From assembly GCA_030640865.1 (NCBI GenBank), contig DAOWIP010000574.1:1-5552 (forward strand): 5,552 bases of DNA, read 5' to 3'. The notes under the pieces were generated by a model. It was not told where the DNA came from. It made no database searches and saw only the letters and a list, made by a program, of their open reading frames with translations. The stretch is from Sedimentisphaerales bacterium (GTDB taxonomy: Bacteria > Planctomycetota > Phycisphaerae > Sedimentisphaerales > SM23-30). Of this stretch, positions 1 to 5,364 are shown one piece after another. How positions within the stretch are numbered: the first letter of the stretch is position 1; the number at the start of each line of letters is the position of its first letter. Made by a program: the position numbers and the translations under genes.

Positions 1-1
1 C

Positions 2-58
2 CGCTCCCGCTGGTCGCTGTCTGGAATGACAGAACCGCAAGACCTGGACAAATTTTAA
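2..58 (+). CDS. C-terminal end of an upstream gene (partial, unidentified)
   Basis: The frame beginning at base 2 is open from the window edge to a TAA at 56-58 and would encode the last 18 residues of a protein, ending G-M-T-E-P-Q-D-L-D-K-F. Its stop lies 18 bases before the ATG of the export lipoprotein gene, with that gene's AGGAG site in between, which is normal operon spacing. Because the visible part is so short, the product cannot be identified. A sugar transferase or another polysaccharide gene would suit the context, but that is only inference. The frame starting at base 1 is also open here, so the choice of frame rests on the spacing argument. Confidence 0.4.
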   Translation, partial: RSRWSLSGMTEPQDLDKF

Positions 59-65
59 CAAACAT

Positions 66-70
66 AGGAG
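66..70 (+). promoter_or_regulatory. Ribosome binding site of the export lipoprotein gene
   Basis: AGGAG ends six bases before the ATG at 77 and supports that start. Confidence 0.7.
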
Positions 71-76
71 TATTCG

Positions 77-820
77 ATGAAACAACAGGCTCAAATTTTG
101 ACATTTGTAGTATTAACAGGTATGTTTTTTAGTAGTATCGGCTGTTATCCGTCCAATTCGAGGGACATTGAGGCATTTCTCAAGCCCTATCAAGTGGACG
201 TTAATGCCACGAATTATATCTTTCATCCGCCGGACGAGATTGAAGTTCATTGCGAGAAGGTTCCGGAAATAAACCTGCAACGCCAGATCATTCGGCCGGA
301 CGGCAGGATTTCGTTTGAGTCACTGGGCGAAATCGAGGTAGCCGGCAAGACCCCCGCTCAGGTTGCGGCCCTGCTGCATAACAAGGCTAAGGAGCTGTAT
401 AATCTAACTGGCCAATCGCCTGTGGATGTACGAGTAGTCGCATTCAGGAGTAAGGTTTATTACGTTCTCGGTGAGGTGGCCAGACCCGGCCCCCAGGTGT
501 ACACGGGCCGGGACAACGTATTGACAGCGGTGGCTAACGCCAATATTCTTATTACCGCGTGGGAAGAGAATATGCGGGTAATCAGGCCGTCAGAGAAAAA
601 AAATCAAAAACCACGGATATTTAAGGTGAACCTGCAGGATATGATGATTCGAGGCGATACCAGCAAAAATGTTCTGCTGCAGGAAGGTGATATTATATTT
701 GTGCCGCCGACAGTTTTAGCGGCGATAGGCAATGTAGTCGCCGAGTTGGTGCGGCCGATAGGCCTGGCCTTGTCACCGGTACTTACCGTATCGCGGATTT
801 CAGGCGGTGCCGGTTATTGA
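77..820 (+). CDS. Polysaccharide biosynthesis/export lipoprotein (Wza/OMA family)
   Basis: The 247-residue protein is a probable outer-membrane polysaccharide export lipoprotein. Residues 1-22 form a lipoprotein signal peptide ending in S-S-I-G before Cys23, the predicted lipidated residue. Residues about 46-123 match the Poly_export pattern, with a P-P-D-E-I start and the R-P-D-G-R-I-S-F segment at 73-80. Residues about 125-210 look like one SLBB domain (V-L-G-E-V-A-R-P-G near 130-138, ending L-Q-E-G-D-I-I-F-V-P at 201-210). A hydrophobic, probably amphipathic stretch at 212-235 could be the membrane-spanning helix seen at the C-terminus of Wza. At 247 residues it is shorter than E. coli Wza (about 379), consistent with a single SLBB domain. 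AGGAG at 66-70, six bases upstream, supports the ATG start. In family members the protein forms the outer-membrane channel for exopolysaccharide, working with an inner-membrane Wzc-like partner that is not in this window. Nearby sorting-tail genes fit the known pairing of exosortase systems with exopolysaccharide loci. Confidence 0.9.
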   Translation: MKQQAQILTFVVLTGMFFSSIGCYPSNSRDIEAFLKPYQVDVNATNYIFHPPDEIEVHCEKVPEINLQRQIIRPDGRISFESLGEIEVAGKTPAQVAALLHNKAKELYNLTGQSPVDVRVVAFRSKVYYVLGEVARPGPQVYTGRDNVLTAVANANILITAWEENMRVIRPSEKKNQKPRIFKVNLQDMMIRGDTSKNVLLQEGDIIFVPPTVLAAIGNVVAELVRPIGLALSPVLTVSRISGGAGY

Positions 821-1001
821 TATAATTGAAGTATGTTGGCGCCAATGTCAAAAGATCGATATCGCCCCAAAACTGGGGTGTAAAGATGTATATGACCTGC
901 TGTCAGTATATACCGAAAAAGAGTATTTTTTCTCGGTCCTACGATTATCGGTTGACGAATGATAACCCGTACTAACGGGGAAATTCGGTCGTGAGCACTT
1001 T
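821..1001. other. Intergenic gap with clustered short palindromes
   Basis: This 181-base gap between two plus-strand genes has four small dyads. They are a perfect 10-base palindrome TTGGCGCCAA (836-845); CCCCA/TGGGG with an AAAC loop (865-878); ACCGA/TCGGT enclosing an A-run and a T-run (912-937); and CCCGT/ACGGG with a four-base loop (966-979), 22 bases before the next start codon. None is followed by a proper T-run, so I do not call a terminator. No convincing -35/-10 pair was found: a TTGACG at 952-957 has no -10 box at suitable spacing. Whether the two genes are co-transcribed cannot be settled from the sequence. Confidence 0.4.
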
Positions 1002-1841
1002 ATGATGAGTAAGCATAGGTTACTGAAACTGATTCACCTGTTGAGCACGATCTGGTTCGGTCTTTGCGTGGTGTATATATTGATTCTGGGGCTGCGTCAG
1101 GCGGGGGTCAGGTGGTGGGTGATATTTTCCCTGTCGGGGCATTCGGCTGTCATTGTTTTTCTGATGGTGAGTGTGTATCTGTTCGCTGTTTTCAAGGGTG
1201 CCGATCGAAGTCGAAAAATAGTACATGAATATCCGCTTAGTTCTACCGATTATTATATGTTTTTCTATGGTGCGATTCCTTTTCTTGGGGGATTGGCGGG
1301 ACTGTCAGGCGTCATAGGGATGCGCAGTACAACACAATTTTTTCTGGGAATCTCTTACGCGACACTTGGCGCGACTTTTATGGTGTGGATAATCATTGAT
1401 CCGCTGATAGGGATCATCGAAACACTGTTACCTGATAGCCGACGACACCGCAGGGAACGGTTGGCCCTGGTCCGTGCCGAGCGGGCAGAACAGCAGCAGG
1501 CACGCGATCGATTACTCGCGGACCTGGAGATAAGAGAAAAAACGCTGCGCAGCGAACGACTGGCGAAGTTGAAACCGCTGTCGGCGCGACTTCTGGAACT
1601 GGTCAGAGATGCTGGGGATGACTACGAACAAAAAGAAAGTGAAGCTATGGATATCGGGGTGAAGGCAAGCCGGATCGGCGGCCTGGACGGCATGCGACAA
1701 CTGCACGAGATGACGATGGAGCAATTCAAGTCTAAACAGCGGGATATACCGCAGGTCGATTATATTGCCCAGTGGTGGGACGGCGTCGGCGGCTGGCTTG
1801 GCCGGTCGCTCAGCGAAAAAGGGAGATTGCCGGGTGATTGA
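1002..1841 (+). CDS. Membrane protein of unknown function: four TM segments plus C-terminal coiled coil
   Basis: I do not recognise the family of this 279-residue protein. It has four hydrophobic segments at roughly 10-31, 38-64, 85-107 and 112-139, with no cleavable signal peptide. A strongly basic stretch follows (S-R-R-H-R-R-E-R, 146-153), then an Arg/Glu/Gln/Leu-rich helix with coiled-coil character to about 205, and a soluble C-terminus holding a W-W-D-G-V-G-G-W segment (258-265). The basic residues after the fourth segment predict that the C-terminal region is cytoplasmic. The start is uncertain: ATG codons at 1002 and 1005 are both possible, and the only upstream site is a weak GTGAG at 991-995. 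The gene lies 181 bases after the export lipoprotein gene on the same strand and is followed by a probable terminator. A structural or regulatory role in the polysaccharide export machinery is a guess from location only. No kinase, transferase or exosortase motif was seen. Confidence 0.75.
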   Translation: MMSKHRLLKLIHLLSTIWFGLCVVYILILGLRQAGVRWWVIFSLSGHSAVIVFLMVSVYLFAVFKGADRSRKIVHEYPLSSTDYYMFFYGAIPFLGGLAGLSGVIGMRSTTQFFLGISYATLGATFMVWIIIDPLIGIIETLLPDSRRHRRERLALVRAERAEQQQARDRLLADLEIREKTLRSERLAKLKPLSARLLELVRDAGDDYEQKESEAMDIGVKASRIGGLDGMRQLHEMTMEQFKSKQRDIPQVDYIAQWWDGVGGWLGRSLSEKGRLPGD

Positions 1842-1908
1842 TTAGAAGAGTTAATCTTTATAATTTTCGATGTAACTGATTAAAAGCGTGTACGGCGAGA
1901 CAAAAAGG

Positions 1909-1949
1909 AGGACCGGGGCATGAAAACCATGCTCCGGCCTTAAATTTAA
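1909..1949 (+). terminator. Probable rho-independent terminator for the plus-strand genes
   Basis: A ten-pair stem (CCGGGGCATG at 1913-1922 with CATGCTCCGG at 1928-1937, one G-T wobble) encloses an AAAAC loop. Three further pairs (AGG 1909-1911 with CCT 1938-1940) extend it across one bulged A. The stem is followed by TTAAATTT-type sequence, a weak U-tract. It lies about 70 bases after the stop of the membrane protein gene. The stem is strong, but the tail is poorer than in a textbook terminator. Confidence 0.6.
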
Positions 1950-1983
1950 CCTCACTCCATCTTCCTGTTCACAAAATCAACGC

Positions 1984-2003
1984 GTGGGTCAAAGCCCCAC
2001 CCT
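1984..2003. repeat. Small GTGGG...CCCAC hairpin, possibly a dispersed palindromic repeat
   Basis: GTGGG (1984-1988) pairs with CCCAC (1996-2000) around a loop containing CAAAG, and CCT follows. This resembles short GTGGGGC-CAAAG-CCCCAC palindromes that I recall being scattered in intergenic DNA of various bacterial genomes. Only one copy is in this window, so the repeat status is a suspicion, not an observation. Confidence 0.25.
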
Positions 2004-2054
2004 ACAATACTGAACAGCATCTCCCTCTCACCCCCCCAAGGTCAATTTGGACGA

Positions 2055-2140
2055 GAGCGGGAAGGGCTTTACTAAAAAAAAGTAACAACCTTCCCGTCGC
2101 CCCGTCTCAAGCTATATGCAAACTTTTTTACAAATCTTTA
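2055..2140 (-). repeat. 3'-flank repeat, copy 1, with internal hairpin
   Basis: This segment directly abuts and includes the stop codon of the 2138-2908 gene and recurs at 2956-3039. From 2082 to 2137 it differs from the other copy at one base out of 56 (T2097 versus C2996). The outer arm GAGCGGGAAGGGCTT (2055-2069) is identical in both. Inside, CGGGAAGG (2058-2065) pairs with CCTTCCCG (2089-2096) and TTACT (2069-2073) with AGTAA (2081-2085), around a loop of seven A. No T-run follows on either strand, so it is not a standard intrinsic terminator, though it could act as a 3'-end stabilising structure. Confidence 0.85.
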
Positions 2141-2908
2141 CAGTGCCCGCCGCCGCCGCAGCCAACCGACCAATCCAACGCCGATACTACCCAGAATCAT
2201 CGCACCTGGAGCAGGAATGATGTAAGTGGAATCGTGAGATCCCGGATCAATAGCCCAGGTATTCTTAAACGTTTTTACCAAGTCAGTAGTCTCATGGCCA
2301 TAAACATCAAAATGCACACGGGAGAAGCCGGTTATTTCAACGCTATAAGTCTTTTCCTCACCCTCGCCTTCCGTAGTTATGAGCCCATCCTCAGCATTAT
2401 AGTTGTGAACAGAACCATCATTGTTGAAATTGCCTAATCCATAAATCAGGAAGTCTGACACGTCATCCTGGAGTGGGTAGTGATCATTAAAATCTCCGTC
2501 AGGGAGGAAGTTCTTGGTGACATAACCGGTATTGCCAAATTCATCTGTAAGCAATTCTTTATCGGCATCCGCATTGGGATTATAATAGCCGGTGCCGGCC
2601 ACCAGGGTTTTCTCTGTCAACAAGTTGGCACCGTCGCCGCCCGTAATCGAAAAAGTCCCTACTTCACCCTCCGGTACGGAAAGTAGCAACGTAACCTCGG
2701 TCAGCGCATCGGTCTTGGGGCCATAAGAGCCAACGACAATTAAGTCGAAAGAGGAATCCGTCATGAACCATGTGTCCTGGTCATCGCCATAGTCCCCAGC
2801 AGTGGCACCGTCGATATAAACCTGAAATGTCGGCGTAGCGAGCAACTGTTGGCTCATTGGGAGTGCCAGGACCACAAACAACACAATTGGTATTTTTAAA
2901 ACTCTCAC
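2138..2908 (-). CDS. Secreted PEP-CTERM-like protein, possibly of the choice-of-anchor N type
   Basis: The predicted protein has 256 residues from a GTG start. Residues 1-24 form a Sec signal peptide (M-R-V-L-K, hydrophobic core, L-L-A before Thr25). The body (about 25-230) is rich in Asp, Gly and Thr and looks like an extracellular beta-sandwich. Residues 231-256 are the sorting tail: I-P-A-P-G-A, a short glycine-rich helix, then W-L-R-R-R-R-A-L. From memory, segments such as F-Q-V-Y-I-D-G-A-T-A-G, L-L-S-V-P-E-G-E and H-N-Y-N-A-E-D resemble the choice-of-anchor N family; this is unverified. The start at 2908 is preferred because AGGAG (2916-2920) sits seven bases upstream and gives a signal peptide like those of its paralogues. 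An in-frame ATG at 2929 would add seven residues and has no good binding site. In the exosortase model the tail is removed after export. It is the last of four tailed genes on this strand and lacks the Glu of the canonical PEP motif. Confidence 0.85.
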   Translation of the reverse strand: MRVLKIPIVLFVVLALPMSQQLLATPTFQVYIDGATAGDYGDDQDTWFMTDSSFDLIVVGSYGPKTDALTEVTLLLSVPEGEVGTFSITGGDGANLLTEKTLVAGTGYYNPNADADKELLTDEFGNTGYVTKNFLPDGDFNDHYPLQDDVSDFLIYGLGNFNNDGSVHNYNAEDGLITTEGEGEEKTYSVEITGFSRVHFDVYGHETTDLVKTFKNTWAIDPGSHDSTYIIPAPGAMILGSIGVGLVGWLRRRRAL

Positions 2909-2915
2909 AATTTTT

Positions 2916-2920
2916 CTCCT
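2916..2920 (-). promoter_or_regulatory. Ribosome binding site that decides the GTG start at 2908
   Basis: On the minus strand AGGAG is followed by seven bases and then GTG. The upstream in-frame ATG (2927-2929) lies before this site and has only AAGAAAG-type sequence ahead of it, so the GTG is the better start. Confidence 0.7.
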
Positions 2921-2955
2921 TTCAAACATTTCTTTCTTACAAACAGCTTGTACGG

Positions 2956-3039
2956 GAGCGGGAAGGGCTTGTTACTATACGTAACAACCTTCCCGCCGCC
3001 CCGTCTCAAGCTATATGCAAACTTTTTTACAAATCTTTA
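2956..3039 (-). repeat. 3'-flank repeat, copy 2, with near-perfect hairpin
   Basis: This second copy of the element abuts the stop codon of the 3037-3780 gene. Its hairpin is more complete than copy 1: GCGGGAAGG (2958-2966) pairs with CCTTCCCGC (2988-2996), a GC bulge follows, and TTGTTAC (2969-2975) pairs with GTAACAA (2981-2987) around a TATAC loop. It lies between two genes of the same strand, ending 48 bases upstream of the GTG at 2908. It could therefore affect the 3' end of one transcript, the 5' leader of the next, or processing between them. It also lacks a downstream T-run. Confidence 0.85.
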
Positions 3040-3780
3040 CAGGGTCCGCCGTCGCCGCAGCCAGCCAACAAGGCTGACACCAAGACTGCCGAGCAGAATC
3101 GCACCCGGAGCGGGAATAACAGCGGCAACCGCATCAACTTCCGGTTCCGAGTACACGCCGGTACTATCCCAGGCGACCAACTTGACGTAACGATAAGAAG
3201 CGCCCATGTTATAGACGCCGGCAATATCATCGCTACACCAGCCATTGCCGTTACTATCCTCGTTAGGATTATGGGTTCTCCAGCCATCCAGATAAACGTC
3301 GGAAACCATGACTTGTGAGCTTAATGTACCAGTCCAAAGGGTATTGGTACCATAGACTCGGTATTCCAGACCTTCACCGAGGTATGGTCCATGATCCTGG
3401 GATGTGAAAACAGCGATCTTATTGACTGCCGCTCCCATATCCCACCAACCACCATTGCTGTATATCTGTACCCAAAGTCCATCAAGGGCGTCGCCGTTTG
3501 CATTAGCGCTGCCGACACCGCCTACCCACGTATCGTCCCAACCTACAGACGTACCGCTATCACCGAAGCTAGCGGCATTGGGTTGACCAGCGTTTTGCCC
3601 AACAAAGTCACCCATAACTAAAATGCTGGTGTTAATGGTACCGGTGTGAATTGTTGCGGATGCGTTGTAACCGGGAGTGCCGGGAGCCCAGGTATAGCCT
3701 GTTGATGCCAGGTAGCCTTGCGCATTGCCGGCAAGGGCGACAATTATTACTAAAATAAATGTTAAATTAATCTTTTTCAC
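3037..3780 (-). CDS. Secreted PEP-CTERM-like protein with a possible discoidin-like body
   Basis: The 247-residue protein starts with GTG at 3780, supported by AGGAG at 3787-3791, six bases upstream. Residues 1 to about 20 form a Sec signal peptide (M-K-K-I-N, hydrophobic core, cleavage near G-N-A/Q-G). The mature body is rich in Gly, Asn, Trp and Tyr. Segments around residues 100-215 (W-V-Q-I-Y-S, K-I-A-V-F-T-S-Q, Y-R-V-Y-G-T, Y-R-Y-V-K-L-V-A-W-D) recall the strand pattern of F5/8 type C (discoidin) carbohydrate-binding domains, but that is inference from pattern. One cysteine is visible in the body (G-W-C-S-D-D). The tail at 222-247 is I-P-A-P-G-A, a glycine-rich hydrophobic helix, then W-L-R-R-R-R-T-L. 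It lies 85 bases downstream of the 3866-4489 gene. Its 3' flank carries the repeat shared with the next gene. It is probably a surface or matrix protein. Confidence 0.85.
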   Translation of the reverse strand: MKKINLTFILVIIVALAGNAQGYLASTGYTWAPGTPGYNASATIHTGTINTSILVMGDFVGQNAGQPNAASFGDSGTSVGWDDTWVGGVGSANANGDALDGLWVQIYSNGGWWDMGAAVNKIAVFTSQDHGPYLGEGLEYRVYGTNTLWTGTLSSQVMVSDVYLDGWRTHNPNEDSNGNGWCSDDIAGVYNMGASYRYVKLVAWDSTGVYSEPEVDAVAAVIPAPGAILLGSLGVSLVGWLRRRRTL

Positions 3781-3786
3781 GATTAT

Positions 3787-3791
3787 CTCCT
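3787..3791 (-). promoter_or_regulatory. Ribosome binding site for the GTG start at 3780
   Basis: On the minus strand GAAAGGAG is followed by six bases and GTG-AAA-AAG. The M-K-K opening matches two of the three paralogous tailed proteins, which supports use of GTG. Confidence 0.7.
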
Positions 3792-3865
3792 TTCTCTCTA
3801 TTGTTTTAAAAAAGAGAAGAAATCACATCACAAAAGCCTAAACTATCACAAAAGACATCCAAAAT

Positions 3866-4489
3866 TTACAGGGTTCTGCGCCGACGCAGCCAGCCGACCA
3901 GGCCGACGCCGATACTGCCGAGCAGAATAGCGCCGGGAGACGGGTTGGAATGCACAGCGGAAGGTGTGAACTCAAAGTTGTCCATGGCAAAATGCTCACC
4001 ACTACGATTAAGAAACACATCCTTTCCGCCGAAAGAATCAAACTCCAGCCTATTGATACCATCGTAGTTACCGTCAGCATCAAACCACGTGGGGCCGGTA
4101 GTATCCACTACGACTGTGGTGGCGTACTCGTACTCCAGGGAATCGCCTGAATAGCCTTTCACGGTAATATTCAGACCGTTACGCCACGCCGCAGTCAAAT
4201 AGGCACCCTCAAAGTCAAATGTCTCATCATTGACAATAGAGGCCGTATTGGCAAACGCGTTTAAGGCAACGTAATCGCCGGATACCGTCCCGGTATCGTA
4301 GCCCGAACCCGGAACACCATCTCCGCGTACAACGCCGAAGTTCACCCAGCCAAAACCCCCGTATCCGTCAGGGATATAACCGTTTACCGCGAGAACGTCG
4401 TCAAAGTCCAGGACGTCTCCTCGCAACAACGGGGGGCCGACGGCGAACAGCAGCATCAGCACTATAAAAGTTTTTATTACCTTTTTCAT
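3866..4489 (-). CDS. Secreted PEP-CTERM-like protein with a lectin-like beta-sandwich body
   Basis: The 207-residue protein begins M-K-K-V-I-K with a hydrophobic signal segment to about residue 24. The body contains V-L-D-F-D-D near 26, then an I-P-D-G-Y-G-G-F-G-W-V-N-F run, V-S-G-D-Y-V-A-L-N, F-D-F-E-G-A-Y-L-T-A-A-W and, late, F-A-M-D-N-F-E-F. From memory this strand pattern is common in a family of PEP-CTERM proteins predicted to be jelly-roll or lectin-like, ending in a F-x-M-D-D/N-F strand. The tail at 183-207 is P-S-P-G-A, a glycine-rich helix, then W-L-R-R-R-R-T-L; here Ser replaces the Ala of the other three. ATG with GGAGG six bases upstream (4496-4500) makes the start secure. That binding site can pair with a nearby upstream segment. 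The preceding tailed gene ends 166 bases away and the next begins 85 bases on. The body shows no clear similarity to its neighbours. Confidence 0.85.
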   Translation of the reverse strand: MKKVIKTFIVLMLLFAVGPPLLRGDVLDFDDVLAVNGYIPDGYGGFGWVNFGVVRGDGVPGSGYDTGTVSGDYVALNAFANTASIVNDETFDFEGAYLTAAWRNGLNITVKGYSGDSLEYEYATTVVVDTTGPTWFDADGNYDGINRLEFDSFGGKDVFLNRSGEHFAMDNFEFTPSAVHSNPSPGAILLGSIGVGLVGWLRRRRTL

Positions 4490-4495
4490 ACAATA

Positions 4496-4522
4496 CCTCC
4501 AATCAGGAGGGGTACTTCCCCC
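4496..4522 (-). promoter_or_regulatory. Possible ribosome-binding-site-sequestering hairpin in the leader of the 3866-4489 gene
   Basis: The GGAGG binding site (minus strand, 4496-4500) is the perfect complement of CCTCC at 4506-4510, five bases away. A competing stem pairs CCCC (4509-4512) with GGGG (4518-4521). The two stems share bases 4509-4510 and cannot both form fully. The arrangement is suggestive of translational control, but both stems are short. Confidence 0.3.
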
Positions 4523-4581
4523 AAATATTTCCTAAATCAACATTTATCTCCATATCAGGCTGCAAGCAGGAAAGCAACGAC

Positions 4582-4597
4582 TTATACAAAAGTATAA
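4582..4597. repeat. Small AT-rich inverted repeat between tailed genes
   Basis: TTATAC (4582-4587) and GTATAA (4592-4597) form a perfect six-base dyad around AAAA, in the 166-base gap between the first and second minus-strand tailed genes. There is no T-run suitable for a terminator. An operator or weak RNA hairpin is possible, and chance is not excluded. Confidence 0.3.
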
Positions 4598-4655
4598 AGC
4601 CATCACTTTCACCACTCATAGACCCAATATTCGCGTTTTTATGCTATCTCGAAAA

Positions 4656-5291
4656 TTACAGAGATCTCCGTCTGCGGAGCCAGCCGACAAAGCCAACACC
4701 GATACTGCCCAACAGAACAGCACCCGGAGCGGGAATGGTTATGGAGCCGCTCAAACCATCACCCCAGTCAACATCACCCTTAAGCATCTCGTTGAAGTCG
4801 CCACCTGGTACACTGGAACCTGCATTGAAGGTTAGATCAAAGTCTGCGACACCGTGATTGTCCAAAGCGTCAGCAACTGGCGAGAATGCCGGACCACCGG
4901 GATAACTAGTCCATGCTATGTCTACGCTTGAGAGTGCCCAAGCGTCACCAGTGGTTCCTACTGCCACTAGTCCGCCTGAAGACAAGGTTCCTATTAAGAC
5001 ACTGTTATTTCCGGAGTCTTGGATTTCTATCTGGCCACCAGTAAGTGTCCAAGCGCCTTCACTGCCGCCAAGGTTCATAGTAGGCAGCACAACGTACCCG
5101 CCAACTAGGCCATCTGTAACCCCGCCCTGAACCGATGTGATCTGTATTGGAGCAGTAAAGCTAATTTGGTCGGCAGATGCGTCAAAGGCCCACCCTCCAC
5201 CAATGCCTTGCGAAAACTCAAGAGTCGGGTTAGCCAGAACTGGTGCAGCTAAAAAGCCGACTAAAACTGTAATTAACATTAACTTTTTCAT
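4656..5291 (-). CDS. Secreted PEP-CTERM-like protein, body unidentified
   Basis: The 211-residue protein is the first of the four minus-strand tailed genes. Residues 1-20 form a clear Sec signal peptide (M-K-K-L-M, hydrophobic core, P-V-L-A before Asn21). The body is low in charge and rich in Gly, Ser, Thr and Ala with alternating hydrophobic residues, as expected of an extracellular beta-structure; I recognise no enzyme motif. The tail at 186-211 is I-P-A-P-G-A, a hydrophobic helix with V-G-F-V-G-W-L, then R-R-R-R-S-L. The ATG at 5289-5291 follows a modest AAGGA (5301-5305) nine bases upstream. Its leader (about 5292-5385) is very AT-rich, but I could not place a -35/-10 pair with acceptable spacing. 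The downstream gap lacks the 3'-flank repeat found after the last two tailed genes. Confidence 0.85.
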   Translation of the reverse strand: MKKLMLITVLVGFLAAPVLANPTLEFSQGIGGGWAFDASADQISFTAPIQITSVQGGVTDGLVGGYVVLPTMNLGGSEGAWTLTGGQIEIQDSGNNSVLIGTLSSGGLVAVGTTGDAWALSSVDIAWTSYPGGPAFSPVADALDNHGVADFDLTFNAGSSVPGGDFNEMLKGDVDWGDGLSGSITIPAPGAVLLGSIGVGFVGWLRRRRSL

Positions 5292-5364
5292 AATATATTT
5301 TCCTTATTTCCTAAAGAACAAGAGATGTGTTAATTTTCAAAAACAAGACTATAAACTTGTGTGA

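Noticed and set aside
845..883. A 12-codon open frame (M-S-K-D-R-Y...) in the gap after the export lipoprotein gene
   Set aside because: It is too short, has no ribosome binding site and overlaps a dyad at 865-878.
952..957. TTGACG as a -35 box for the membrane protein gene
   Set aside because: No acceptable -10 sequence lies 16-18 bases downstream; the region at that distance is GC-rich.
3027..3287. Minus-strand frame overlapping the 3' end of the 3037-3780 gene in another phase
   Set aside because: It overlaps the real gene on the same strand and its C-terminus is a frame-shifted reading of the sorting tail (a Cys-Gly-rich end).
2857..3318. A 153-codon plus-strand open frame across the end of the 3037-3780 gene
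   Set aside because: It runs antisense to a well-supported gene and through the 3'-flank repeat. Its translation is low-complexity and it is a shadow of the GC-rich tail codons.
3838..4083. Minus-strand frame in another phase over the end of the 3866-4489 gene
   Set aside because: It is an out-of-phase shadow. The in-phase gene has the signal peptide, the binding site and the sorting tail.
2138..4739. The recurring GC-rich tail-coding segments as a DNA repeat or CRISPR-like array
   Set aside because: Their similarity is explained by the shared protein tail. Spacing is gene-sized and the DNA differs at many positions.
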